From Adiantum capillus-veneris (lineage: Eukaryota; Streptophyta; Polypodiopsida; Polypodiales; Pteridaceae): a stretch of 64,000 nucleotides of DNA. A program made the translations under genes and the position numbers. Shown piece by piece: positions 23,655-35,296 of this stretch. Each line of letters opens with the position of its first letter. The first letter of the stretch is position 1. The notes under the pieces are model-generated. The model was not told where the DNA came from, made no database searches, and saw only the letters and a program-made list of their open reading frames with translations. The DNA is taken from assembly GCA_014529385.2 (NCBI GenBank), contig CM043945.1:156620741-156684740 (forward strand), written 5' to 3'.

Positions 23655-23830
23655 GCATGGTTAACCTCTTGGAGAATTCCCCCTCTAACACTAGTCTTGT
23701 AACGGGCCACATTCACCTCATGGTGAACCTCTTGGATAATGCCCCCTCCCTTAAAGATGCAAGGAGAGGTGAGAGAAGCCCCATGATCAACCTCTTGGGT
23801 AATGCCCCCAAGGAGAGGTGAGACAAGCCC
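23655..23830. repeat. Three short imperfect repeats
   Basis: The phrase catgRTBaacctcttgg recurs near 23656, 23721 and 23784, each followed by a version of RtAATGCCCCC. The last two also share aaggagaggtgaga. Spacing is irregular (63-66 bp). Function unknown; this is the right flank of element C. Confidence 0.55.
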
Positions 23831-23905
23831 CCATTCCTTATTCATTGAAAATAGCCCAATAGTTACAAAAGAAATATATATTAAGACCAATGCATGTCCC
23901 TAAAG

Positions 23906-24276
23906 GGTTGGTCTAATGATAAGGCTTTGGCCTCTCAACCTACGAGTTGTGGGTTCAAGTCCCCTGTTGGGTCACACTCTAGAGTGACACCTTGTGCTCA
24001 CCTGGTGTTGACGTTGCTAGAGCTCTTTTCCTTGGACACTCAAGTGCATCCTCCTCCTAGGGTGGTCACCCAAGGAAGAGGTTCCTAGCTGTTTACTACA
24101 ATTTCTCTCCGTCGTTCCCAACATGTGGTGCATCAATTAGGTGGCCACAGTGATGCCTACGTGTGGCTCTTGCTTGATGGTACATGTCCCTTGCCCGACC
24201 ATGTAGCATGGCTAATAGCTGGAAGGGATAAGTACCTCCCCCTATGGGCCCTCTGGTGTGTCGGGGAAAAAAAAAG
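23906..24276 (+). mobile_element. tRNA-derived SINE with A-tail
   Basis: The head resembles a tRNA gene with RNA polymerase III boxes: box A in TGGTCTAATGATAAGG (23909-23924) and box B GGTTCAAGTCC (23952-23962). A tRNA-unrelated body and a 9-A tail (24267-24275) follow. A 21-bp direct repeat beginning GACCAATGCAT flanks it (23885-23905 and 24277-24297, 18 of 21 identical), the long variable duplication left by LINE-type retroposition. At about 370 bp it is of SINE size. It needs a partner LINE to move. Confidence 0.85.
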
Positions 24277-24297
24277 GACCAATGCATTTCCTTTAAG

Positions 24298-24860
24298 TCC
24301 TTATCACTATTGGGAGCTTTAGAGCTTCTTTCCAAACATAAAAACAGGATTCTTTCTAGAAGATGAAAAATCAAAACAAAAAATCTCAGTATGCAAATAT
24401 TTGCCTATGTCAACTTCTTACAAAATTTCGCACAAAACTGAATTGCAAGCATAGGTTATTTCATTTTGGAGTCTTGACATACATCTCAACCAAAGCATTG
24501 CAAGACCCTCTGAGTACAATAACTGAAGGGGTCCTTGATCATGCTCAAGGCACTCACAACTCCACCAATGGCATAGCATGTCCTTTGGAAGCTCCATCCT
24601 CCTCTTGTTGGGACCTTCATCCTCTTGCAAGAAGGAGAGGTCAAACATTTGTTGTGTCTATGGTGAGTTGTCTCTACAATATCTCCATAGATTTGAGATA
24701 ATGGAAGCTTGTGATATCAAGATACCTTTGCTTGCTTTTAATATAATATTGTATATTAGATCAAAACTTTATGCAATGCATTTTTTTTCCATCTAGTGTT
24801 CCGTTAATGTTTCCTATAAAAAAAAGAAGCAAGTGTTTTCCCAAGCAACTTGCTTGCTCT
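24298..24860. other. Unassigned sequence between SINE and LINE fragment
   Basis: Open frames up to 112 codons exist on both strands (for example 24363-24701) but show no motif I recognise. Probably old repeat debris. Confidence 0.4.
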
Positions 24861-24861
24861 C

Positions 24862-25040
24862 AACTGACCAATTACAATGATGACTATGGTCTACATGGTA
24901 TTGGCTAAACTCATTGCTGAAAGAATGTCCCCAGTGTTGGCAGATGCTATCTCTCCTCATCACCATGGTTTTATTAAAGGAAGATTGATTTATGACAACA
25001 GCTTAGCGGTCATGATTGGTATGGAATTTGTCATGTTCAA
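24862..25040 (+). pseudogene. LINE reverse transcriptase fragment
   Basis: Translation VYMVLAKLIAERMSPVLADA, then HHGFIKGRLIYDN, matches the conserved early RT block of plant non-LTR elements (KxLAxRL...F..GR.I.DN). Only about 50 codons remain, and no other LINE domain lies next to it. It is different from the longer LINE at 38981-49250, whose equivalent reads HFVLKEKKCLIRGRYILDS. Confidence 0.75.
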
Positions 25041-25117
25041 GCAACATGAATGTGTCATGTTCCAATATAACAACCATCCCAATCTTAGTCCAAAAAAACA
25101 TGTATTATGGCATCAAT

Positions 25118-25491
25118 GATTCCCCCTTAGGATAAAACAACCCAAGATGTAAAGTGCCACTCAAAGTAGCAAAAGCTCCTTTTGATAGCCTGCCAATGCT
25201 TATTAACCCTGGACTATGCATAAATTTGTTGACCTATGAGACTGCAAAGTGAATATCAAGCCTTGTATTACATTCATAAATAAGGCATCCATTAGCAGGA
25301 TCACCATCATCATGAAGAGTTGATTTTAAATTTATTTCCATGGGAGTAGCAATATGTTTGCAATCCTCAAGTCCAAACCTACATAGCAATGTCTCTATGT
25401 AGCATGTTTGACACAACAAAATATGGAATCACATTCCTTAAAGTATATTCCCAAGTAATGATGCGACATTCAAAATCAACCTTAAATTCAG
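25118..25491 (-). pseudogene. Element D RT C-terminal part
   Basis: Reads CYIETLLCRFGLEDCKHIATP and NGCLIYECNTRLDIHFAVS, equal to residues after the YVDD block in element F. It continues to WHFT/SGTLH-type sequence around 25140-25170, then loses homology. It is joined upstream (25487-25491, TTCAG) to element E. Confidence 0.85.
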
Positions 25492-27124
25492 TGTCATAAA
25501 ATCTAATATCTAACTAATCCAAATGATTTTCTCATATTAAATTGATCACTTAATGTGGGAGAATAAACGGGAACAAGTGTTAAGATATAGGTATGTGCTT
25601 ATAGATCTATCTCAACACGGGGCCAATGGTAAAGGGGCCCAAAAGGGAGATGGTCTATCAAAGAGCAAGGCTAACCAATGGAGCATAAGACCTTAGGGTT
25701 AGCTTCATTGAAGACCTCCAATAAATGTGTGTAAAAGTCCTTTGACCTTAAGTAAGCTAGGGTTGAGCTTGAGGTGGGAACCCGGCCCAAGCTCGAGGTG
25801 CTTGTCCTGCTTGAGGTGCTTGTCATGCTTGAGGTGTTTTTCATGCTTGAGGTGCTTGATTAAGATGCTTGAGGTGCTTGACTGGCTCCATGCTTGAGGT
25901 GCTTGACTTGCTGCATGATTAAAGTACTTGAGGTGCCTTGAGAAGCTTACCTGAGATGCTTGTGGGAACACCCCCTAGTTCAAGTGCTTTGTCATGCTTG
26001 GTGAGTAAGGTGCTTAATCACCTAAAAGTCAAAAGCATTCCTTCAAGAGGGGGGGCGAGCCCTTTTCCTAGGAGCTAGAGAGAGAACACACACACACACA
26101 CACACACACACTAGGGAAGCCCAACCTGAAGAGGCAGCAAGGACACATGTCAGGCCCCTACCCATGTTACCTTCATGTGTTGCTTGAAGCCTATTGGCTA
26201 GGCTTCAAAGGGGTCCAATGATAAATTACATGAATTATCTAATTGTTTTAGCATTTATCAAGTCCTCTCTCTCAAAGGGGAAAGGGGGACACTTGTCCCA
26301 AGGCTACCCATGTTGCTTGTAATGGCTCCTGCTTGTGATTGGCTAGGCCTGGAGGGGTCCAATGAGCTTCAGGCATGAGCTACAAGGGGGGGTCGACCCA
26401 AGCAAGCTAGGGGGGTGCCTAGGGGGTATACTCACCCACACACACTCACAAGCACTCTCATTGTGTGATATGCAAAGTGCAAGAGCTCCCTCTCCAAGCA
26501 AGTAGAGGTTGAGAGCCTACACCGACACTCTTGGCTATGGAGTGCAAATCCAACCAAGAGCCATGCTTCAATGCTTAAGCTTTCCATCTCCTTCTTCTTC
26601 ATTACTATGCTATTATGTATGCTAGCAACAAGAGTATGATAAGTGAGGAACTAATTCTTTCTCCTACGAAATGTTTCTTCTTCCTCTTCCCTACCCTCAT
26701 TCCCTACTAGCTCTCTCCACCTTCGAAGGTGTTTGAGGTCTTGGGACTGAGTCTTGGGATAGTTAAAGCTTTCTTCAAGTTTATGTTATGATTGTGGTGC
26801 ATGAAGCCTTCCATCTTCATGGCATCACCTAGGTCACAAGGAACACAAAGACTGTGTTGTAACAAGTCTCTCTTTATGGGAGAAATCATAATACAAATGC
26901 CTATTGGAGGGGGGACCGGCTCCACATAAATCCGGTCCTCAATTGTTGTCATGTTCTCTAAACTCTCTCTCTTGCAAAAGTATTGTCTATGCCAAGTTAA
27001 CTAATTGCTATGATTATGTTGCTATCTTCAATTATGTCTACCCGCTATGCTCACAAAATCATTTCTTGAAAGTACTCTCATTAAATTCCTCTATTCTCAA
27101 ATTGAATAGGCAAATAGCATTACA
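25492..27124 (+). repeat. Element E 5' LTR (1633 bp)
   Basis: Starts TGTCATAAAATC and ends AATAGCATTACA. It contains a cluster of imperfect repeats of 'gcttgaggtgcttg' (about 25755-25960) and (AC)13 at 26086-26111. The promoter was not located with confidence. Confidence 0.97.
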
Positions 27125-27125
27125 T

Positions 27126-27137
27126 TGGTATCAGAGC
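27126..27137 (+). other. Element E primer-binding site
   Basis: TGGTATCAGAGC, exact plant initiator tRNA-Met complement, one base after the LTR. Confidence 0.95.
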
Positions 27138-27539
27138 ATTTGGTTTCTCTTTTCTTGCTTAAGAAGAGAGGTCCTTAAGTAGCCTATAAATGGTTGATGT
27201 TGTTAATTATAATAGAGTAAGTGGAACTGGGATCTAATACCGGTTTTGTTAAGCCCACTATGTGGGGGATGGTGCACACCTCGGGAGCTTTGGACTTAAT
27301 AATGGAGTCTTTTTAGACTTGCCTACGGCTTTACCATTATTGAGCCATAAGAAGTCCGAAAGGAGCTAGCCCTTGGAAACTCTGCTATGTTAGACCTACT
27401 CCTCTACTCTCTATAATTAACCACTTTGAGCCGTGGGTGTAGATACTTAAGAGCCGATTTTCAAAGGCTAAGAGGAGTGGCAACTAAGGTTTTGAATTGC
27501 CAAAGCATACACTAAGTACATACATAAAATTTTGTTAAC

Positions 27540-29504
27540 ATGGTTGACAATAATCAAGAGAGTAGAATGAACATTGATAGCTTTGACTTTGCACATGAAG
27601 GTGCTAATGATGATGCTCCCATGTTTGTGAATTATCTTGTGACTAGGTTGCAACAAGCTATGGGCAACCCTACCTTGCAAGCCGAAGTTACTCAACAACT
27701 TCGTGCCTATGGAATTTCCCTTCCTCTCCAAGAGGAGAGAGAGCTTAGGAGGCCTCTTGAAGAGACTCCCAAAAGAAGACTCTCTCCCATTCGAGAGGAG
27801 AAATCCAAAGAGAAAGAAAGCAATGAAAGTCTAAGTTCTTCTGAAGATGTGGCTCCACGAAGAAGGCGGTCTAGACGATCGCCTACTCCTCCCAAGAGGA
27901 AAAGAACAACCCATAGTCCTTCTCCTCATCACTCTCAAAGGCAAGAAAGGAAACAAAGGAAGAAAAGGGCTAGGAAGAGGTCACCCTCTTCTCCTTCTTC
28001 TTCACCTTACTTCTCTTCCGATGAAAGTTATGGCTATTCTCCAAGAGAATACAAGAGGGGAGGACATCGCAAATCATTTCCTGCATGGCGAAGGTCACAA
28101 AAGCTAAAGAAGTTCAAGGAGGGAGGAAAGAGTATCTCTTTTCTCACCTACGATGGAACCTTTGGTGCTACCGACAAAGTGTTGGCCTTCATCCAGCAAT
28201 TTGATGCGGCCTTTGGGGACGAGGGCTTCACAGAGTCTTCCAAGCTACTCCATGTAGCTATGCACTTCCAAAAATCAGCTCGTCAATGGTGGGCTAGCCT
28301 TCGTGGCAATGGAGAAGCCCCAAAGACATGGAAAACTCTACGAGTTTCCATCATGAAGCAATTTCTTCCAAGCGATACTAAAGATAAAGTTCTTACCGAA
28401 TGGCGCGGCTTGAAGCTCCTCTCTCATGAGTCTATCAACAAGTATGTAGATAAGTTTTGGGATTTACATCTCAAAGCTACTGTCTTTCAAAAGATAGACT
28501 TTGCCGAGCAAAGACAACAATTCTGTGCGGGATTACCTGAAGAGATGGCCGAATATATCAACTCTCAACGGCCCGGTACTATTACCCAAGTAATCCACCA
28601 CACCATGGTTGCTTCACGCATCAATTTCCATCAAGGGGCTAGACGTAATGTCAAGCCCATGGAAAACAAAGATAAAAATGATGCAAAGGGGAAATCCAAT
28701 GCTCAAAATAATTCCCAAGGCACTTCCAACAACAACAACAACAACAATCGGTCCAAGGAGAAGGGAGTTTACAAAGGTAAAAACAAACTCTCTCCTGAAG
28801 AGCTTGAAGCTTTTTGCAAGGACCATAAGTGTTTCAAGTGTGGGGAGCAAGGACATGGCTATCGTTCTTGCCCCAAGAAGAATACTCGCAATGAGACTCC
28901 TAGGGCTTCCACCATCGAAGCTCCAAAAGAGGATGCTCATTGCAAAGGATCATCACTCTCCTATGCTTGGGGAAAGGTAAGAGAGCATGATGCCTTCATC
29001 TTGTTTGACCCTGGCTCTACTCTCAACTTCATATCAATAGAGTTGGCCACCAAGTTGGGCATTCAAGCTTTTGAGATGGGAGATATAGTAACAGCTGATG
29101 CAGCTTTCAAGGGACAACAAGCCTCCGTTACTCCCTTGATTGGGAAGTTGAGGCTTCATGTCCAAAGCTATGTCGACAAAGAAGACTTCTTCATCTCTCC
29201 CCTCCAACATCAGGATGTTATCCTAGGGGCACCATGGTTTGATCGCATGGCTGCCAACATGAAGTTCCCTGAAAGGAGAATTTACTTCACCTACAGGGGA
29301 AAGAACATGTATATCGATGCTAGTGAGCGTGGTCGCACTATTCCACTTGTAAATCCTCTTTCTTTTGATAAATCAATGAAGAGCTCAGTTTCTGCGTACA
29401 TGATTTATGTCAAAGAGTCTCTAAAAGCTAATAATGTTTCATCAAATGAAAATGATAGGAATCAAGAAGAGTTAGACTTGTCTACTTTTCTAAAAGGATT
29501 CTAA
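27540..29504 (+). pseudogene. Element E gag-protease
   Basis: This 654-codon frame begins 403 bases after the PBS. The N-terminus is followed by a Ser/Arg-rich segment (residues ~85-170). Next comes a retrotransposon gag domain (FDAAFGDEGFTESSKLL, ARQWWASLRG). The zinc knuckle CFKCGEQGHGYRSC lies at residues 431-444. The protease active site is FDPGSTLNFIS (Asp490; D-P-G-S), and the second signature is VILGAPWFDRM. It ends at TAA after FLKGF; element B has CAA (Gln) there and reads on into RT. Except for that stop it looks intact. Confidence 0.93.
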
Positions 29505-31214
29505 GATGTGTTCATCGATGATATCCCTATGGACCTACCTCCAAAACGAGGGGATGATGACCATCGTATTGAGCTCCTTCCAGGAAGCTCACCGCCTAAC
29601 AAACCTCCTTATCGAGTCTCACAAGCTCAACAAGCGGAGATCATGAGGCAAGTACAAGAGCTGGTAGACAAAGGGATAGTGAGGCCTAGTTCCTCTCCCT
29701 TTTGTTCTCCAGTCCTTTTAGTGCAAAAGAAAGATGGTACATACCGTATGTGTGTGGACTATCGAGCACTAAACCATATCACTATCAAAAACAGATTTCC
29801 CGTACCTCGGGTAGAAGATCTGTTTGATAAGCTACAAGGCTCTACCTACTTCAGTAGGATTGACCTTAAGAGTGGCTATCATCAAATAAGGATAGTGGAT
29901 GAGGATATCTTAAAGACCGCGTTTCGCACAACATTTGGTCTTTATGAAGATCTAGTCATGCCTTTTGGCTTGACTAATGCACCAGCTACGTTCAATCATT
30001 TGATGGAAAAAAAAATTAGACCATATCGAAAATTCACTGGAGTGTTCTTTGATGATATCATCATCTACTCCAAGTCTTTGGAGGAACATAAGCAACATCT
30101 CCAAGTGATTTTTCAAGCCTTGAGGGAGAACAAACTTTTTCTCAACCAAAAGAAAAGTGAATTCTTCCTTCAAGAGATTCAATATCTAGGTCATATTATC
30201 TCTCACGATGGTATTCGTATGGATCCATCAAAGTTAGAGGTAATAAAATCATGGCCTAACCCAAGGAATCTACATGAGCTAAGAAGCTTTATTGGTATGT
30301 GTGCATACTATAGACGCTTCATAGCAAAATTCTCTGAAGTAGCAGGACCACTACACGACTTAACCAAAAAGAACGTTAAGTTTGTATGGACTGCTAAGGA
30401 GCAAAATGCTTTTGAAAAACTCAAAGAGAAGCTTACTTCCCAACCAGTCCTCGTGCTTCCGGATCTCTCAAAGCCATTTGAGGTCCAATGTGATGCTTGT
30501 GGTGATTGCCTTGGAGAGGTTTTGCTTCAAGAAGGACATGCCATAGCATATGAGAGCCGAAGGCTCAATGGTGATGAACGAGTCTTGGGCATTTATGAGA
30601 AAGAGCTTTTAGCTGTTCTACATGCCCTAGAACATGCCCTAGACACATGGAAGCACTACCTATTGGGGACTCCATTTATCCTACGAACCGACCACCAAAG
30701 TCTCAAGTATTTCATGACGCAAACCAAGCTTTCCAACAAACAAATGAGGTGGGCAAATTTTCTTTCGCAATTTAATTTTCATATTGCTCACATAGCTGGT
30801 AAGCACAATCAAGTTGCCGATGCACTTTCACGACGACCAAAAGTTAATGCGGTGTCTATAGCTACTCACAATGATCTATCCTCTATGATAGATGAGTATG
30901 CTACTGACCCTGACTTTAGAGACATAATGTCAGCCCTTGCTTTGGGGAAGAAAGAGGAACCATTCACCTTGCAGGATGGTTATCTTCTCCACGGAAATAG
31001 GCTATGTGTTACCCATTCCCTTCGTGAAAAGGTTATGTATGAATCCCATGCTCCCCCATATGCAGGGCATAGAGGTATTCAACCTACTCTCCGAGGAGTA
31101 GAGACGTATTTCTATTGGCCTACCATGAAAGTGGACATACAAGAGTATGTTTCAAAATGTGTAGTATGCCAAAAGACCAAGTATGATAGAGGGAAGCAAC
31201 CTGGATTACTCTAG
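29505..31214 (+). pseudogene. Element E RT, RNase H and integrase zinc domain
   Basis: Same frame as gag-protease. RT has [28 protein letters not shown] and the catalytic pair in FFDDIIIYS (residues 182-183 of the segment as counted from 29508). RNase H starts at FEVQCDACGDCLGEVLLQ (Asp329), and the tether has HIAGKHNQVADALSRRP. The integrase H2C2 is HAPPYAGH (from His514)...CVVCQK. It ends at TAG (31212-31214) in LL-stop-PLPIP; element B has CAA there. No other defect seen. Confidence 0.95.
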
Positions 31215-32336
31215 CCATTGCCTATTCCAAATTCACCATGGGAGAGTATATCCATGGATTTCATCTTTGGATTACCCAAGTCTATCCATGGGAATACAGG
31301 AATATGGACAATAGTCGACAGGTTTAGCAAGCAAGCACATTTTATTCCTGTCAAAAAGACTATTAAGGCACATCAAATGGCAAATCTCTTCATATCTCAG
31401 ATTTTCAAACACCATGGATTACCCACATCCATCGTGTCAGATAGAGATCCTAGAATGACCAGTAATTTCTGGAAAGGTCTCTTTGAAAATCTAGGAACAA
31501 GATTGAATTTCTCTTCGGCCTATCACCCACAAACTGATGGCCAAAGTGAGATAGCCAATCTTACGATACTTGATCTACTCAAGACTTATGTTACCGAAGT
31601 AGATCAACGCTCACAATGGGAAAAGTATTTACCGCTAGTAGAGTATGCCTACAATAATACTGTACATACTTCTACGGGCAAAGCACCTTTCGAGATCATA
31701 GAAGGAAGACCTAAAAGTCCCTTGCTACTGAAAGTACATGGGAAGATCTTCGCCGCCGATGAGTATAGCCGTGACCTACAAGAATCTTTTCAAAAGATTA
31801 GGGAGGCTATAGCCATCTCTCAACAAAGGCAAAAAGCTGCTGCTGATAAGCACAGAAGAGCCTTAATGTTCAAAGAAAATGATTGGGTCTTACTCAAGTT
31901 TCCTAAGGCTCGATTAAGGCAAACGACGGGCAAAAATCCTACGGGCCATCAAAAGTATTATGCTAAACTAGCAAAAAGATACTATGGTCCTTTCCAAATC
32001 TTGAAGCCTATCAATGAGACGGCTTATCAACTCAAGTTGCCCAACCATTGTCTTATACACAATGCCTTTCATGTAAGCTTACTTAAGCCCTACAAAGGAG
32101 AGCCACCAATTGAACCAATTATTGAAGACCCTCCCGAAGTTGAAGACCAAGAAGAGGTGCTACAACCCGAAGCTATCCTTTGGCATGAAGACAAGGTTCT
32201 ACGACATGGTAAGATTATCCGACGGTATCTTATTAAGTTCAAAAATTATCCTTTTGAAGATGCTAAATGGATGCAAGGAGTACAACTTAAGGATAGTATG
32301 AACCTTGTCAATGCTTACAATGCTACATTAGAGTAA
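31215..32336 (+). pseudogene. Element E integrase core with chromodomain-like C-terminus
   Basis: Continues the frame past the TAG. The DDE catalytic triad reads SMDFIFGLP (D14), VSDRDPRM (D75) and TDGQSEIAN (E111), counted from 31218. The D75-E111 gap is the classical 35 residues. The C-terminal GPY/F-type module (KRYYGPFQIL) is followed by a chromodomain-like end (ILWHEDKVLRHGKIIRRYL, FEDAKWMQG; about residues 310-355). This marks a chromovirus, whose chromodomain can tether integration to chromatin. The aromatic cage is only partly visible. Confidence 0.93.
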
Positions 32337-32670
32337 GCAAATGTACAAATTTCTTTTAAATAACTCATGTTTTTGTCTTATATGACTAGTCCTCTTTTTA
32401 ATTGTGCACAAATTTAACTAGTATGCATGTTTGGGATGACGACGTCTCTCAAACACCAAGTAGAATTTGTCACTCTACTTTGGGAGAATGCAATAGACTA
32501 AAGAGCAGACATGCTTGCGGCAGCTATGTCTCCCAAGCACCAAATGGATTAGTCATCCATCTTGGAAAGATGTCGTAGGGTAAAAAGGGATCCTTTACCC
32601 GCTAAGTACGATTGACTAATGACTAAGACTTTATCTCTTCTACCTCATAGTCGAGGATGACTATGATTTC

Positions 32671-32683
32671 AAGAAAGAGGTAA
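32671..32683 (+). other. Element E polypurine tract
   Basis: AAGAAAGAGGTAA directly before the 3' LTR; primes plus-strand DNA synthesis. Confidence 0.8.
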
Positions 32684-33289
32684 TGTCATAAAATCTAATA
32701 TCTAACTAATCCAAATTATTTTCTCATATTAAATTGATCACTTAATGTGGGAGAATAAACGGGAACAAGTGTTAAGATATAGGAATGTGCTTATAGATCT
32801 ATCTCAACACGGGGCCAATGGTAAAGGGGCCCAAAAGGGAGATGGTCTATCAAAGAGCAAGGCTAACCAATGGAGCATAAGACCTTAGGGTTAGCTTCAT
32901 TGAAGACCTCCAATAAATGTGTGTAAAAGTCCTTTGACCTTAAGTAAGCTAGGGCTGAGCTTGAGGTGGGAACCCGGCCCAAGCTCGAGGTGCTTGTCCT
33001 GCTTGAGGTGCTTGTCATGCTTGAGGTGTTTTTCATGCTTGAGGTGCTTGATTAAGATGCTTGAGGTGCTTGACTGGCTCCATGCTTGAGGTGCTTGACT
33101 TGCTGCATGAGTAAAGTACTTGAGGTGCCTTGAGAAGCTTGCCTGAGATGCTTGCCTGAGATGCTTGTGGGAGCACCCCCTAGTTCAAGTGCTTTGTCAT
33201 GCTTGGTGAGTAAGGTGCTTAATCACCTAAAAGTCAAAAGCATTCCTTCAAGAGGGGGGGCGAGCCCTTTTCCTAGGGGCTAGAGAGAG

Positions 33290-33323
<34 letters not shown>

Positions 33324-34333
33324 GGAAGCCCAACTTGAAGAGGCAGCAAGGACACATGTCAGGCCCCTACCCATGTTACCTTCATGTGTTGCTTGAAGCC
33401 TATTGGCTAGGCTTCAAAGGGGTCCAATGATAAATTACATGAATTATCTAATTGTTTTAGCATTTATCAAGTCCTCTCTCTCAAAGGGGAAAGGGGGACA
33501 CTTGTCCCAAGGCTACCCATGTTGCTTGTAATGGCTCCTGCTTGTGATTGGCTAGGCCTGGAGGGGTCCAATGAGCTTCAGGCATGAGCTACAAGGGGGG
33601 GTCGACCCAAGCAAGCTAGGGGGGTGCCTAGGGGGTATACTCACCCACACACACTCACAAGCACTCTCATTGTGTGATATGCAAAGTGCAAGAGCTCCCT
33701 CTCCAAGCAAGTAGAGGTTGAGAGCCTACACCAACACTCTTGGCTATGGAGTGCAAATCCAACCAAGAGCCATGCTTCAATTCTTAAGCTTTCCATCTCC
33801 TTCTTCTTCATTACTATGCTATTATGTATGCTAGCAACAAGAGTATGATAAGTGAGGAACTAATTCTTTCTCCTACGAAATGTTTCTTCTTCCTCTTCCC
33901 TACCCTCATTCCCTGCTAGCTCTCTCCACCTTCGAAGGTGTTTGAGGTCTTGGGACTGAGGCTTGGGATAGTTAAAGCTTTCTTCAAGTTTATGTTATGA
34001 TTGTGGTGCATGAAGCCTTCCATCTTCATGGCATCACCTAGGTCACAAGGAACACAAAGACTGTGTTGTAACAAGTCTCTCTTTATGGGAGAAATCATAA
34101 TACAAATGCCTATTGGAGGGGGGACCGGCTCCACATAAATCCGGTCCTCAATTGTTGTCATGTTCTCTAAACTCTCTCTCTTGCAAAAGTATTGTCTATG
34201 CCAAGTTAACTAATTGCTATGATTATGTTGCTATCTTCAATTATGTCTACCCGCTATGCTCACAAAATCATTTCTTGAAAGTACTCTCATTAAATTCCGC
34301 TATTCTCAAATTGAATAGGCAAATAGCATTACA
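32684..34333 (+). repeat. Element E 3' LTR (1650 bp)
   Basis: Matches 25492-27124. It has (AC)15 at 33291-33320 against 13 units in the 5' copy, and an extra 12-bp unit 'gcctgagatgct' near 33140-33165. Confidence 0.97.
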
Positions 34334-35122
34334 TTCAGTAATATGTGTCTCATTTGGTTCAGTGATTAGCAAATCATCAACATAAAGAATGATGATGAGA
34401 AATACATCACCCTCACACTTTACATACAAAGTGCTTAGGATGTTGGACTGTCAAAAGCCTTGTTTAACCAAATGAGTGTCAGCTTTCTCATAGCAAGCAC
34501 GAGGGCTTCAACCCATACAAATCCTTCTTACATTTTCACACTTTATCTTCTTGTAATATCTTACTAAAAGACATGAGGCTGCGTTACATAAACTTCCTCA
34601 AATATATCACCATTCAAGAAAGCAATATCAATATGTGATTGATGTGCATCCCATCCAAAATGAGTTGCCAACTCACATAGAAAATGAACAATAATTGTAT
34701 GACAAGTGGGAGAAAATGTGTCTTCATAATCTATGCCTTTTTGTTGTGCATAACCTTCTACAAATAAGTCGAGCCTTATAGCAATCAATCTCACCATCTG
34801 GCTTACGTTTTAACTCGTAAACCCACTTTTTACCAATGGTATTTTTTCCAAAAGGCAAATCGCATAAATTCCATGTGTCATTTTCTATAATTGCAGCATA
34901 TTTTTGATTGCATGGCAACCATCCAATTTTTTGCATTCTATGCTTCATCAAAAGATAGAGATTCCTCCACGTCACATAAACTAGAAACAGCCAAAGCATA
35001 ACAATCTGACGCATAAGATGCATGGCAAGACCTTGAACGTGTATGACTAGATGAAGGTGCATCCAATTTATTATCGCGCAAAGTATGCACCAGTCATTTT
35101 GGCATACCTCTAGCCTCCTCAT
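34334..35122 (-). pseudogene. Element D reverse transcriptase N-part
   Basis: Minus-strand segments 34724-35122 and 34564-34797 carry copia RT: ENDTWNLCDLPFGKNTIGKK, KWVYELKRKPDGEIDCYKAR, then GIDYEDTFSPT and DIAFLNGDIFEEVYVTQP. The catalytic YVDD neighbourhood lies at 34365-34400, just before element E. Frameshifts are present. Confidence 0.88.
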
Positions 35123-35296
35123 TATCAGTCCTTTTCACATCAAGTGCATCTGCATCGGTAATACGCTAATCCATAATATTTTCAAAAACCACCATAGGCT
35201 ATACATTTGCCTCATTGGAAGTTACATTCAAGTTTCCACCAATTAAAAAGAGGCAATAAATTGTCATAAATGTCATGTAAGCTTACATTACTATTT

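Larger units (their letters stand above)
25492..34333 (+). mobile_element. Element E: near-intact Ty3/gypsy chromovirus
   Basis: LTRs 25492-27124 (1633 bp) and 32684-34333 (1650 bp) bound 8842 bp, flanked by TTCAG (25487-25491, 34334-34338). I count about 13 substitutions between the LTRs (0.8%) plus a 12-bp duplication and an (AC)n length change, so it is the youngest insertion here. One reading frame runs gag-protease-RT-RNase H-integrase-chromodomain with only two in-frame stops, TAA at 29502-29504 and TAG at 31212-31214. It is inserted in the RT of copia element D. Confidence 0.97.

Noticed and set aside
23906-23980. A tRNA gene
   Set aside because: Box A and B are present, but it is followed by a long unrelated body, an A-tail and flanking duplications; it is the head of a SINE.
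24363-24701. Host gene of 112 codons
   Set aside because: No recognisable domain, overlapping frames on both strands and repeat-rich context.
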